A DNA stretch of 64,000 bases from Alkalihalobacillus bogoriensis ATCC BAA-922 (GTDB lineage: Bacteria; Bacillota; Bacilli; Bacillales; Bacillaceae_F), in assembly GCF_000621445.1 (NCBI RefSeq), contig NZ_KK211278.1:1-64000 (forward strand). Direction: 5' to 3'. A program made the translations under genes and the position numbers. Shown piece by piece: positions 54,840-62,658 of this stretch. Each line of letters opens with the position of its first letter. The stretch's first letter is position 1. The notes under the pieces were generated by a model. It was given only the letters and a program-made list of their open reading frames with translations. It did not search any database and was not told the origin of the DNA.

Positions 54840-55703
54840 GTGGATTTATTTCTACAACAGCTTGTAAATGGCCTTACGGTAGGAAGTATTTATAGCCTAG
54901 TTGCACTTGGGTTGACCCTTGTATTCGGAATATTGCATGTTCCGAACTTTGCTCATGGCGCATTTTACATGATTGGTGCTTATATTACTCTTCTTGTGAT
55001 GACCGCACTCGGTATGAATTATTGGATAGCGATTATTATTTCTATTGTAAGTGTCGGGTTATTATCGATCGTGTTTGAACGTCTCGTATTTAGTCGGATT
55101 GATGCAAAAGACCCGCTTGCGATGATGATTGCGGCGATTGGTATATTGTTTTTTCTTGAATCAGCGGCCCTTTATTTATGGGGAAGTCAATATCAACGAA
55201 TGATAACACCGTACGGAGATACAGTTCAATTTCTTGGGATTACCGTCACGTATCAACGAATCCTCGTTATTGTAGCGGCTGTTATATTAATGATTTTATT
55301 GCATTTGTTTTTGACGAAAACAATGACAGGATCGGCAATTGTGGCGATGTCTCAAAATCGAAAAGGAGCATTTCTAGTTGGGATCAATGCAAATAAAGTT
55401 GCCATGCTAACGTTTGCAATTGCCGGTGGATTAGCTGCAGCTGCAGCTTCATTGTCAGCCCCTATTAATCTTGTATTTCCAAGCATGGGAAATTTAGTCA
55501 TTATGAAAGCGTTTGTCATAATTATTATTGGAGGAATGGGGAGTATTCCCGGAGCAATTATTGGTGGGTATATTTTAGGCATAACCGAAAGCTTAGGTGG
55601 AACTTATATTTCTGCTGATTATAAAGACGTTATTGCTTTTGCCTTACTCGTCATTATCTTAACGATGAAACCGAACGGCTTATTTGGGAAGGGGGTTCAT
55701 TAA
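54840..55703 (+). CDS. livH: LIV-type ABC transporter permease, LivH-like
   Basis: A 287-residue polytopic permease of the branched-chain amino acid class, with about eight helices; GLTVGSIYSLVALGLTLVFG at the N-terminus and IIIGGMGSIPGAIIGGYILG near the C-terminus are family features. The start is GTG, eight bases after AAAGGAGG. It overlaps LivM by one base. Homologues import branched-chain amino acids but also urea, aromatic acids and other small organic acids, so the substrate here may be that of the adjacent catabolic genes. Confidence 0.92.
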   Translation: MDLFLQQLVNGLTVGSIYSLVALGLTLVFGILHVPNFAHGAFYMIGAYITLLVMTALGMNYWIAIIISIVSVGLLSIVFERLVFSRIDAKDPLAMMIAAIGILFFLESAALYLWGSQYQRMITPYGDTVQFLGITVTYQRILVIVAAVILMILLHLFLTKTMTGSAIVAMSQNRKGAFLVGINANKVAMLTFAIAGGLAAAAASLSAPINLVFPSMGNLVIMKAFVIIIIGGMGSIPGAIIGGYILGITESLGGTYISADYKDVIAFALLVIILTMKPNGLFGKGVH

Positions 55704-56689
55704 TGCCAATTGCAACTAGACATTATTTGTTGTATGGAGGATTACTTCTGTTCTTTATACTATTTCCGCTTTTTATTCCAAATCAATATTATATTCAAAT
55801 TTTAATTTTAGTATTTATTTGGTCTATTGCTGTTTATGGACTAAATACGATAACAGGATTAACCGGACAATTATCACTTGCTCATGCTGGATTCTTTGCA
55901 ATTGGTGCATATGGATTAGGAATTTTAACCGTATCAGTTGAACTCCCTTTTTGGATAGCTTTTTTTCTCGCCCTTGTCATTTGTGCTGTGATTGGATTGT
56001 TAATTGGTCTTGTCGCATTACGAACTAAATCACACTTCTTTGCGATTTATACGTTATCTGTTGGCTTTTTAATTTACCTCATTATTTATAAATGGGATGA
56101 TTTAACCGGGGGAGTTCGAGGGTTAATTGGTATTCCGAATCCCACTCCGCTTGGTCCGTTAACATTTGAAACGATAACATCTCAATACTATTTAATGCTG
56201 GCCTTCCTGTTACTCGTTATCTTTTTTATGTATCGATTAACTCATTCTTTATTAGGGAGAACTTTTGTAGCTATTCGTAATAGTGAAGAATTAGCGCAAA
56301 CACTTGGAATTTCGGTGATGAAAAATAAGTTGATTGCTTTTGTTCTTTCTGCTGTCATTGCGGGAATGGCTGGAGCTTTATATGCGTCATATATTCGCTT
56401 TATTGGGCCAGAAATGGCTGACATTCATAAATCATTCGAACTGCTACTTTATCTTTTAGTCGGTGGGATAGGAACAATGGCGGGTCCCATTTTAGGTACA
56501 TTGATTGTTGTCGTGCTCACTCAAATGCTTCAATTTTTAGAGCAATATCGAATGCTCGTTTTTGGTCCTGTTGTCGTTTTACTGATTTTATTTTATCCAA
56601 GGGGAATTGCTGGTGGATATTTAGTATGGAAAATGAAACAGAAGAAAAAGAGTGAAAGAGAAAGCAATAACAAGACAAAGGAGGCTTAA
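55703..56689 (+). CDS. livM: LIV-type ABC transporter permease, LivM-like
   Basis: A 328-residue polytopic permease. GLNTITGLTGQLSLAHAGFF is the LivM signature and LLVGGIGTMAGPILGTLIVV the cytoplasmic coupling region. The C-terminus is a lysine/glutamate-rich tail. The ATG shares a base with the livH stop. It pairs with LivH to form the membrane channel. Confidence 0.93.
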   Translation: MPIATRHYLLYGGLLLFFILFPLFIPNQYYIQILILVFIWSIAVYGLNTITGLTGQLSLAHAGFFAIGAYGLGILTVSVELPFWIAFFLALVICAVIGLLIGLVALRTKSHFFAIYTLSVGFLIYLIIYKWDDLTGGVRGLIGIPNPTPLGPLTFETITSQYYLMLAFLLLVIFFMYRLTHSLLGRTFVAIRNSEELAQTLGISVMKNKLIAFVLSAVIAGMAGALYASYIRFIGPEMADIHKSFELLLYLLVGGIGTMAGPILGTLIVVVLTQMLQFLEQYRMLVFGPVVVLLILFYPRGIAGGYLVWKMKQKKKSERESNNKTKEA

Positions 56690-56692
56690 TCA

Positions 56693-57463
56693 TTGTTGTT
56701 ACAAATTGAAAAGCTGACAAAATCATTTGGGGGACTGACAGCGGTTAATCAAGTCGATGCGAACATTGAAAAAGGAAAAATTACGGCTGTCATTGGCCCA
56801 AATGGAGCGGGAAAATCAACGTTCTTTAATTTAATTAGTGGGTTCCATCAGCCTACATCAGGTCACATTTCTTTTCAAGGCGAAGATATTACGACATTAC
56901 CGGTGGAAAAAGTCGCAAGGTTAGGGATCGGCAGAACGTTCCAAACGACCCACTTATTTGAACAACAGACGATTATGGATAATGTGTTAATAGGACATCG
57001 TTTACGAACAAAATCAGGATTATTTGATGCTATTTTTAAAACAAAACGAGAAAAAAGAGAGCAAAAGCAATGTAAGGAAAAAGCGGAAGAAGTGTTAAGT
57101 TTCGTTGGACTATTACATGCAGCTTACACCTCTGTTTCTTCTATTACTCAGGAAGAGAAAAAAAGAGTTGCCATTGCGTTAGCGTTAGCGACAGACCCAG
57201 AAATTGTGTTATTAGATGAACCAGCCGCAGGGGTGAATCCAGATGAAACAGATGGATTAGTTCAACTAATTCGAAAAATGGTAAGTCACGGAAAAACGGT
57301 TTGTTTAATTGAGCATAAAATGCCGATGATTATGTCTTTAGCCGACCATATTATCGTACTAAATCATGGTGAGAAAATAGCTGAAGGAACACCGGAAGAA
57401 ATTCAGTTAAACAAAAATGTCATTGAAGCGTATTTAGGGGGAGATGCCCATGTTAGTGCTTAA
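56693..57463 (+). CDS. livG: LIV-type ABC transporter ATPase, LivG-like
   Basis: A 256-residue ATPase. Walker A GPNGAGKS (35-42), Walker B IVLLDEP (171-177) and the switch histidine in LIEHKM are intact. The signature region reads SITQEEKKR (150-158) where LivG proteins normally have LSYGxQRR, so the conserved Ser-Gly pair is lost. Its partner LivF keeps a full LSGGQ. The start is TTG, about eight bases after AAAGGAGG. The GIGRTFQTTHLF motif is typical of LivG. Confidence 0.92.
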   Translation: MLLQIEKLTKSFGGLTAVNQVDANIEKGKITAVIGPNGAGKSTFFNLISGFHQPTSGHISFQGEDITTLPVEKVARLGIGRTFQTTHLFEQQTIMDNVLIGHRLRTKSGLFDAIFKTKREKREQKQCKEKAEEVLSFVGLLHAAYTSVSSITQEEKKRVAIALALATDPEIVLLDEPAAGVNPDETDGLVQLIRKMVSHGKTVCLIEHKMPMIMSLADHIIVLNHGEKIAEGTPEEIQLNKNVIEAYLGGDAHVSA

Positions 57464-58157
57464 TCGGATCTCTACTTATTATGGAAATGTTCGAGCGTTA
57501 CACGAGATTTCTTTGTCGGTTGAAAAAGGAGAATTGGTTGTTTTATTAGGCTCAAACGGTGCTGGAAAGAGTACACTTTTTCAAACGATAAGCGGATTAA
57601 TGAAACCTAGTCAAGGTGAAATGAAATTTGAAGATCGGACTATTCATGGACTCGCTCCCAATCGTTTGGTCCAAAATGGAGTTGTTCAATGTGCAGAAGG
57701 AAGAATGCTGTTTCCACAAATGACAGTAGATGAAAATTTAAAGTTAGGTGGCTATGTTTTAAAAAAAGATAAAGCATTACTGAAAAAAACGTTAGATGAC
57801 GTATATGAGCTTTTCCCTGATTTAGTAGCCAAACGTAAAGCTCAAGCAGGTAGCTTAAGTGGAGGTCAACAACAAATGGTAGCGATAGGAAGAGCGTTAA
57901 TGGCAAGACCAAAATTATTAATGTTAGATGAACCGTCATTGGGTTTAGCTCCTTTAATAGTTGAACAGATGTTTATGATTATTAAAGAAATTAATAAAAC
58001 AGGGGTAACGGTATTACTAGCTGAACAAAATGCTCATGCAGCTTTATCTATTTCTTCAAGGGGTTATGTCATAGAAAGCGGAGAAATAGTGACGAGTGGT
58101 AGTAAAGATGAATTAATGAAAAACGATGAAATCCGTAAAGCGTACATCGGAGCGTAA
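57450..58157 (+). CDS. livF: LIV-type ABC transporter ATPase, LivF-like
   Basis: A 235-residue ATPase with Walker A GSNGAGKS, complete signature LSGGQQQM, Walker B LLMLDEPSLG and the switch histidine-equivalent in LLAEQNAHAAL, typical of LivF. It overlaps livG by 14 bases. The second ATG is chosen since GGGGGAG ends six bases before it; the first ATG (57444) directly abuts that site. Works with LivG to power import. Confidence 0.94.
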   Translation: MLVLNRISTYYGNVRALHEISLSVEKGELVVLLGSNGAGKSTLFQTISGLMKPSQGEMKFEDRTIHGLAPNRLVQNGVVQCAEGRMLFPQMTVDENLKLGGYVLKKDKALLKKTLDDVYELFPDLVAKRKAQAGSLSGGQQQMVAIGRALMARPKLLMLDEPSLGLAPLIVEQMFMIIKEINKTGVTVLLAEQNAHAALSISSRGYVIESGEIVTSGSKDELMKNDEIRKAYIGA

Positions 58158-58196
58158 GCGGTTTCATATAAAACGATCCATAAGGGGGAAGAAGGA

Positions 58197-59435
58197 ATGA
58201 AAAAGAATCTGGGGTTATGGTTAAGTAGTTTAATGATGGTATTGTTACTCATCGGTTGTGGAGGAGGGGAAAGTAGTGCACCTGCTGATCCGGATGTAAA
58301 CAATGAAGGAAATGAAACAGCAGAAGAGACGCCGTCTAATGAAGAAACACCAGAAGTTTCAGGTGAGGAGGAAATTTTAAACATCGGTTATTCAGGTCCT
58401 TTAAGTGGTCCTGCAGCGTTTTACGGTGAAAATACAGTAAGTGGGATTCGAATGGCCGTAGAGGAAATTAATGTCGAAGGATTTGAAGTTAATGGAACAA
58501 CATATAAATTAAATCTCGTTACGTTAGATGATATGTATATGCCAAATGAAGCAGGTACAAATGCTAGAAGACTCGTGCAGGAATATAATACACCTGTTGT
58601 CTTTATCCCTCATAGTGGAGGAATTTTTGCAACTCAAGTTTTTAATGAACAAGAAAACTTTATTATTGGTGCCTATACGAGTGAACAATCTGTTCTTGAG
58701 CAAGGCAATGAATTAACGTTACGAATTCCACCAGCTTATGATATGTACCCTGAACCTTTTGTTCAATATCAGCAAGAGCGCTTTGGCAAAAAACTTGCTT
58801 TACTTCCAACAGCAACACAATATGGAAAAGATTGGACAGAGGCTCTCGTTCCGGTGTGGGAAGAGTTTGGAGGAGAAGTCGTATATGATGGCGATATTGA
58901 CTTTGGTAAAGATACAGACTTTTTCCCGATTGTCACAAATGCGTTAAGTCAAAATCCAGATGTATTATTTGTTGGTGGACCTTCTGAACCAACTGCCTTG
59001 CTTATTAAAGCTGCACGGGAACTTGGATTTGAAGGTGGATTTATGATTATGGATCAAGCGAAGTTTGAAGAAATGGAACCTGTATTAGGTGGCTATGAAA
59101 TGTTAGAGGGAGCGGTCGGTACATTACCGATTGCTGGGAATGGAGCCCCAGGTTCAGAAGCCATTGTTGAAAAATATGAAGCCGAGCATGGCCGAGTACC
59201 AACAGCAGAAGCCGCGTTTAACTATCAGGCAATGTATGCGTTTGTCGAAGCGATGAAGCTTGCGGGTACAGTCGATGATACAAAAGCAATAATGGAACAT
59301 CTTGATGCCGGTGTCAAAGCAATTCCGGATGAATTAATTGTTTGGCATCTAACAGGGGTCGAAAATCAAGGCATGAACTGGAAAGGTGCAGTTGGGGCGA
59401 TTGAGGATGGGGAAATCATCCCATTAACAGAATAA
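58197..59435 (+). CDS. LIV-type ABC transporter substrate-binding lipoprotein
   Basis: A 412-residue lipoprotein. The signal peptide ends in the lipobox LLIGC (Cys21), then an acidic, low-complexity linker (about 24-60) leads into a periplasmic-binding fold of type I (ILNIGYSGPLSGPAAFYGEN). It captures the substrate outside the membrane for LivHMGF. The binding pocket cannot be assigned from sequence; amide, amino-acid and organic-acid ligands all occur in this family. AGGGGGAAGAAGG precedes the ATG. Last gene of the island. Confidence 0.92.
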   Translation: MKKNLGLWLSSLMMVLLLIGCGGGESSAPADPDVNNEGNETAEETPSNEETPEVSGEEEILNIGYSGPLSGPAAFYGENTVSGIRMAVEEINVEGFEVNGTTYKLNLVTLDDMYMPNEAGTNARRLVQEYNTPVVFIPHSGGIFATQVFNEQENFIIGAYTSEQSVLEQGNELTLRIPPAYDMYPEPFVQYQQERFGKKLALLPTATQYGKDWTEALVPVWEEFGGEVVYDGDIDFGKDTDFFPIVTNALSQNPDVLFVGGPSEPTALLIKAARELGFEGGFMIMDQAKFEEMEPVLGGYEMLEGAVGTLPIAGNGAPGSEAIVEKYEAEHGRVPTAEAAFNYQAMYAFVEAMKLAGTVDDTKAIMEHLDAGVKAIPDELIVWHLTGVENQGMNWKGAVGAIEDGEIIPLTE

Positions 59436-59482
59436 AAACATGTGTAATTATCGTTAACAAGTCATATAATTTATAATATGAG

Positions 59483-59511
59483 TTGACCTAGATACTGGGT
59501 TGTATTATAAT
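59483..59511 (+). promoter_or_regulatory. Sigma-A promoter of rpsU-yqeY
   Basis: TTGACC (59483-59488), 17-base spacer, TATAAT (59506-59511), 60 bases before rpsU. Confidence 0.75.
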
Positions 59512-59570
59512 CAAAAAAGACTTGTTTATTATAAGTCGTTAGTTGGTTGTTTCGGAGGGAGGGAAATAAA

Positions 59571-59744
59571 TTGGCAGAAACTCGTGTTCGCAAAAATGAA
59601 TCGATTGATGCTGCTCTTCGTCGCTTCAAAAGATCACTTTCTAAAGAAGGAACGTTAGCTGAAGTGAAAAAGCGTAAGCACTATGAAAAGCCTAGTGTGA
59701 AACGTAAGAAAAAATCAGAGGCGGCTAGAAAGCGTAAGTTCTAA
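59571..59744 (+). CDS. rpsU: 30S ribosomal protein S21
   Basis: A 57-residue, very basic protein ([20 protein letters not shown]) of the small subunit platform, matching the Bacillus length of 57. The start is TTG, preceded by GGAGGGAGGG; the reading with eight extra residues is out of line with the family. The C-terminus is lysine/arginine-rich ([13 protein letters not shown]). It forms an operon with yqeY ten bases later. Confidence 0.96.
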   Translation: MAETRVRKNESIDAALRRFKRSLSKEGTLAEVKKRKHYEKPSVKRKKKSEAARKRKF

Positions 59745-59762
59745 TTTAGAGAGGTGTTTCGG

Positions 59763-60206
59763 TTGACTCTTCTTGAACAGTTAAATCAAGATATGAAGAC
59801 GGCAATGAAGAATAAGGAAAAACAAAAGCTTTCTGTCATACGTATGGTGAAATCATCATTGCAAAATGAGCAGATTAAGAGTGGTCATGAGCTTAGTCAA
59901 GATGATGCGCTAACCGTACTTAATCGTGAATTAAAGCAACGAAAAGATTCCCTCAATGAGTTTGAAAAAGCCAACCGAGATGATTTAGTATCTAATTTAC
60001 GTGATGAGATAGCGATTCTTGAACAATACATGCCTGAACAGTTATCAGAAGATGAACTCCTTGACATTGTGAAAGCAACAATTTCTGAAGTTGGCGCAAC
60101 ATCAAAAGCTGACATCGGAAAAGTCATGGGAGCCATTATGCCTAAAGTAAAAGGCAAAGCTGATGGTAGTCTAGTCAATCGTTTTGTTCTACAACAATTA
60201 CAATGA
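59763..60206 (+). CDS. yqeY: GatB/YqeY-domain protein YqeY
   Basis: A 147-residue helical protein with the GatB/YqeY fold, related to the C-terminal tRNA-binding domain of the amidotransferase subunit GatB. The conserved [20 protein letters not shown] and [20 protein letters not shown] stretches are present. The start is TTG ([12 protein letters not shown]), five bases after GAGGTG, matching B. subtilis YqeY. Function unknown, perhaps tRNA-related. Confidence 0.93.
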   Translation: MTLLEQLNQDMKTAMKNKEKQKLSVIRMVKSSLQNEQIKSGHELSQDDALTVLNRELKQRKDSLNEFEKANRDDLVSNLRDEIAILEQYMPEQLSEDELLDIVKATISEVGATSKADIGKVMGAIMPKVKGKADGSLVNRFVLQQLQ

Positions 60207-60208
60207 AT

Positions 60209-60239
60209 AACGCTTTGCTCTTATAAAGAGCAAAGCGTT
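60209..60239 (+). terminator. Terminator of rpsU-yqeY
   Basis: Perfect 12-pair stem AACGCTTTGCTC/GAGCAAAGCGTT with a seven-base loop, followed by TTTTAT. Confidence 0.92.
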
Positions 60240-60360
60240 TTTTATATACATATAAGAAATAATAAGAATAATATAGCGATGAAGCTTTATATATTTATTA
60301 TGAAACGAACACGTCAAACTTCGTTAAATGCAAACATAGCCGTTGTTATTAATACAGTGG

Positions 60361-60456
60361 TGAAGGACAAAACGAGGAGAAAATGAAGCGAAAGTGTCCT
60401 TCATAAAGGCGATGAAGGACAAAACGAGGAGAAAACGAAGCGAAAGTGTCCTTCAT
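60361..60456. repeat. Two tandem copies of a 44-base inverted-repeat unit
   Basis: Copies at 60361-60404 and 60413-60456 (period 52) differ at one base. Each starts TGAAGGACA and ends TGTCCTTCA, so each can fold into a hairpin with a purine-rich loop. A degraded GTGTCC remnant lies further right (about 60484-60489). No gene overlaps them. Confidence 0.85.
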
Positions 60457-60554
60457 ACAAATGGGATGGCTTCCCTGGAGAGAAGTGTCCAATAGAAGGC
60501 TTCTATCAGCTATGTTTGTTTAGTGTGTCATGAGAAAGTAAGATACATTTTGAT

Positions 60555-60713
60555 ATGGTAAGAGATTTTGGTTTAATGGATGGTGGCGATCTAATGACAC
60601 CACCAATGTTTTCCTGTGAAACTTGTGGAGGAGAAATGTATCCTGAGTATTATAAATGGGTACCTGGAATTGATTACATGCTTTCAGATTTGCAGGAAAC
60701 AAAAAAAGACTGA
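60555..60713 (+). CDS. Small CxxC protein, function unknown
   Basis: A 52-residue acidic protein: MVRDFGLMDGGDLMTPPM at the N-terminus, one zinc-type CETC pair (Cys20 and Cys23), then GGEMYPEYYKWVPGIDYM. The single CxxC pair suggests a metal- or thiol-based dimer. The ribosome binding site is poor, but the stop codon lies inside a strong terminator hairpin (60709-60737), which supports expression. Nothing in the context fixes a role. I do not recognise the family with certainty. Confidence 0.55.
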   Translation: MVRDFGLMDGGDLMTPPMFSCETCGGEMYPEYYKWVPGIDYMLSDLQETKKD

Positions 60714-60737
60714 GTGAGGTGGGTCTCCTCACTCAGT
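60709..60737 (+). terminator. Terminator of the small CxxC gene
   Basis: Perfect 11-pair stem ACTGAGTGAGG/CCTCACTCAGT with a seven-base loop, followed by TTTTTC. It overlaps the stop codon of the 52-residue gene. Confidence 0.88.
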
Positions 60738-60916
60738 TTTTCTTATTGTTTAGGAAACTATAAAATAGTCGACTTGTGTATAACATTGCTCTAATAAATT
60801 CTTAGAATGAATGAGGGACTTGGAGTACTATGGGACAAGCAAGAAAAGACCCAAGTGAATCATTCAACACTTGGGTCGGGTTTATCGTATTACGATTTTG
60901 TTGTTTATGGTAAGTA
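60738..60916. terminator. Non-coding stretch with one hairpin
   Basis: The only structure is a ten-pair stem GACCCAAGTG/CACTTGGGTC (60848-60857 with 60868-60877), followed on the minus strand by TTTTCTT. It could end a minus-strand transcript, but no minus-strand gene is visible to its right. No supported gene was found here. Confidence 0.4.
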
Positions 60917-61085
60917 AGCGGCCATGAAAACCGTTATTTGTGAACATTGCTAGCGTTTTGGAACGTTGGAGGACACAGGAGCAGTTAATCATAATATATC
61001 GCTAGGAATAGAGTGGCTTTTGCGTGAATAAGCGCTTCTGTGGCCGCTAAAAAACGGAAACCCGTATCATGTTCACAAATAACGG
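60917..61085. repeat. Long inverted repeat with 17-base perfect arms
   Basis: CCGTTATTTGTGAACAT (60931-60947) is repeated as its exact reverse complement at 61069-61085. An outer-inner pair AGCGGCCA (60917-60924)/TGGCCGCT (61041-61048) and further weakly matching bases show two degenerate units facing each other. No gene lies between. Confidence 0.75.
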
Positions 61086-61165
61086 CTGCTCTGACCGCAA
61101 AAATGAGACAAATGAGGGAGCATGAAAATTTCGGTATAGCAGCGAAGCTTAGAAAGCTTATTCTA

Positions 61166-61197
61166 AAAAAGACGCTCCCGCGTTTTTCTTTTTTTAG
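61166..61197 (+). terminator. Weak T-rich hairpin upstream of nfeD
   Basis: ACGC (61172-61175) and GCGT (61180-61183) around loop TCCC, flanked by A6 and T5CT7. It may end a transcript entering from the repeat region and insulate the next operon. Confidence 0.4.
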
Positions 61198-61218
61198 TCA
61201 AATCATTCGTTAAAATAG

Positions 61219-61245
61219 TGAAACCTTTGATATACTAAATACGTA
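61219..61245 (+). promoter_or_regulatory. Sigma-W promoter of the nfeD-floA operon
   Basis: TGAAAC (61219-61224), 17-base spacer, CGTA (61242-61245): exact match to the ECF sigma-W consensus. In B. subtilis the homologous yqeZ-floA-yqfB operon belongs to the sigma-W regulon of envelope stress. Confidence 0.8.
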
Positions 61246-61297
61246 ACTATTTATTGTGAGGCCTCGTTTGTCAAAACACCATGAAAGGAGGAAGATG

Positions 61298-62638
61298 ATG
61301 GGTTCAAAAAAAAGGATGGGATTGTTTGCTTTTCTCATGCTCTTAGGCATCGTGCTTATCCCTTTCCAATTGTTTGTACATAGCCAAGAAGAAGCCGATG
61401 TAAACCGTCCAATCGTATATTTTATTCCTGTTGAACAAACGGTTGAACGAGGATTGGAAGCTTTTATGAAGCGCTCATTTGCCCAAGCAGTTGAAGAACG
61501 AGCTGATCATATCGTGTTAGAAATTGATACCCCAGGTGGTGCGGTAGAAGCAGCAGGAAATATTGCGACGCTATTAAGGCAAACAGAAACGCCGATTACC
61601 GCGTTTGTCACAGCAAAAGCAATATCAGCTGGTGCGTATATTTCATTGAATGCCGATGAAATAGTCATGGTACCAGGGACCACAATGGGAGCTGCAGGAA
61701 TTATCGATGGAGCAGGTAATGCAGGTGATCAAAAAGCTCAATCGTATTGGTTAGCAGAAATGAGAGAATCAGCAGAGTTAAACAATCGGGACCCAAAATA
61801 TGCGCTTGCGATGGCTGATAATTCAATTGATTTACCTGAACTTGGAGCGCCAACAGGTGAATTCTTAACATTAGGAGCCACACAAGCACTTGAAGTCGGA
61901 TATGCAGAAGCGTTAGCGAATAATCGCGAAGAACTATTAGATTATCTTGGATTAGAAAATGCCTTAATAAAAGAAACCGATGTCAGCTTTGCTGAACAAA
62001 TTGCGCGGTTTGTTACGCATCCAGTCGTGATCCCTATTTTATTATCCATTGGAAGTCTCGGATTAGTATTAGAATTGTATTCCCCTGGCTTTGGAATTCC
62101 AGGTATTATGGGCTTAAGTGCATTACTGTTATTTTTCTTTGGCCATATGTTTGCGGGTTTTGCTGGATGGGAATCCATTATACTATTTGTAGTCGGAATT
62201 CTGTTAATCTTGATAGAAATATTTGTGCCTGGTTTTGGAATTTTTGGGGTCCTTGGCATTGGTTCGATTATTGGAAGTATGGTGTTAGCATCATTTTCTA
62301 CAATGAATATGCTGATTTCAATTTTAATCGCTGTTATCGTGTCAGCGGTTGCTTCCGTCATAGTATTTAAATACTTTGGTAATCGGGGTCCGATGAAGAA
62401 AATTGTATTTAAAGGGGCAACAACGACAGAAGAAGGCTATATTTCTAATGTAACAAGGGAAGAACTAATCGGTCAAGTTGGTGAAACGCTTACCCCACTC
62501 CGACCTTCAGGTTCAGCTGTCTTTAACCATGAACGACTTGACGTTGTTTCTGAAGGAGGCTATATTGGACAGGGGAAGAAAATCGAAGTCGTCTATACTT
62601 CAGGTTCAAGAATTGTAGTAAGACAAGTAAAAGAATAA
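61298..62638 (+). CDS. yqeZ: NfeD-family membrane serine protease (YqeZ-like)
   Basis: A 446-residue long-form NfeD protein. After a signal-anchor helix (about 8-25) comes a ClpP/crotonase-fold protease domain (about 35-225) with LEIDTPGGAVEAA and the nucleophile serine in AKAISAGAYISL. Four or five membrane helices (about 238-370) and a C-terminal OB-fold NfeD domain follow. Partner of the flotillin next door; together they organise membrane microdomains. ATG 61298 is six bases after AAAGGAGG; 61295 is possible. Confidence 0.93.
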   Translation: MGSKKRMGLFAFLMLLGIVLIPFQLFVHSQEEADVNRPIVYFIPVEQTVERGLEAFMKRSFAQAVEERADHIVLEIDTPGGAVEAAGNIATLLRQTETPITAFVTAKAISAGAYISLNADEIVMVPGTTMGAAGIIDGAGNAGDQKAQSYWLAEMRESAELNNRDPKYALAMADNSIDLPELGAPTGEFLTLGATQALEVGYAEALANNREELLDYLGLENALIKETDVSFAEQIARFVTHPVVIPILLSIGSLGLVLELYSPGFGIPGIMGLSALLLFFFGHMFAGFAGWESIILFVVGILLILIEIFVPGFGIFGVLGIGSIIGSMVLASFSTMNMLISILIAVIVSAVASVIVFKYFGNRGPMKKIVFKGATTTEEGYISNVTREELIGQVGETLTPLRPSGSAVFNHERLDVVSEGGYIGQGKKIEVVYTSGSRIVVRQVKE

Positions 62639-62658
62639 TTTCGTAGGAGGAGATTGGA

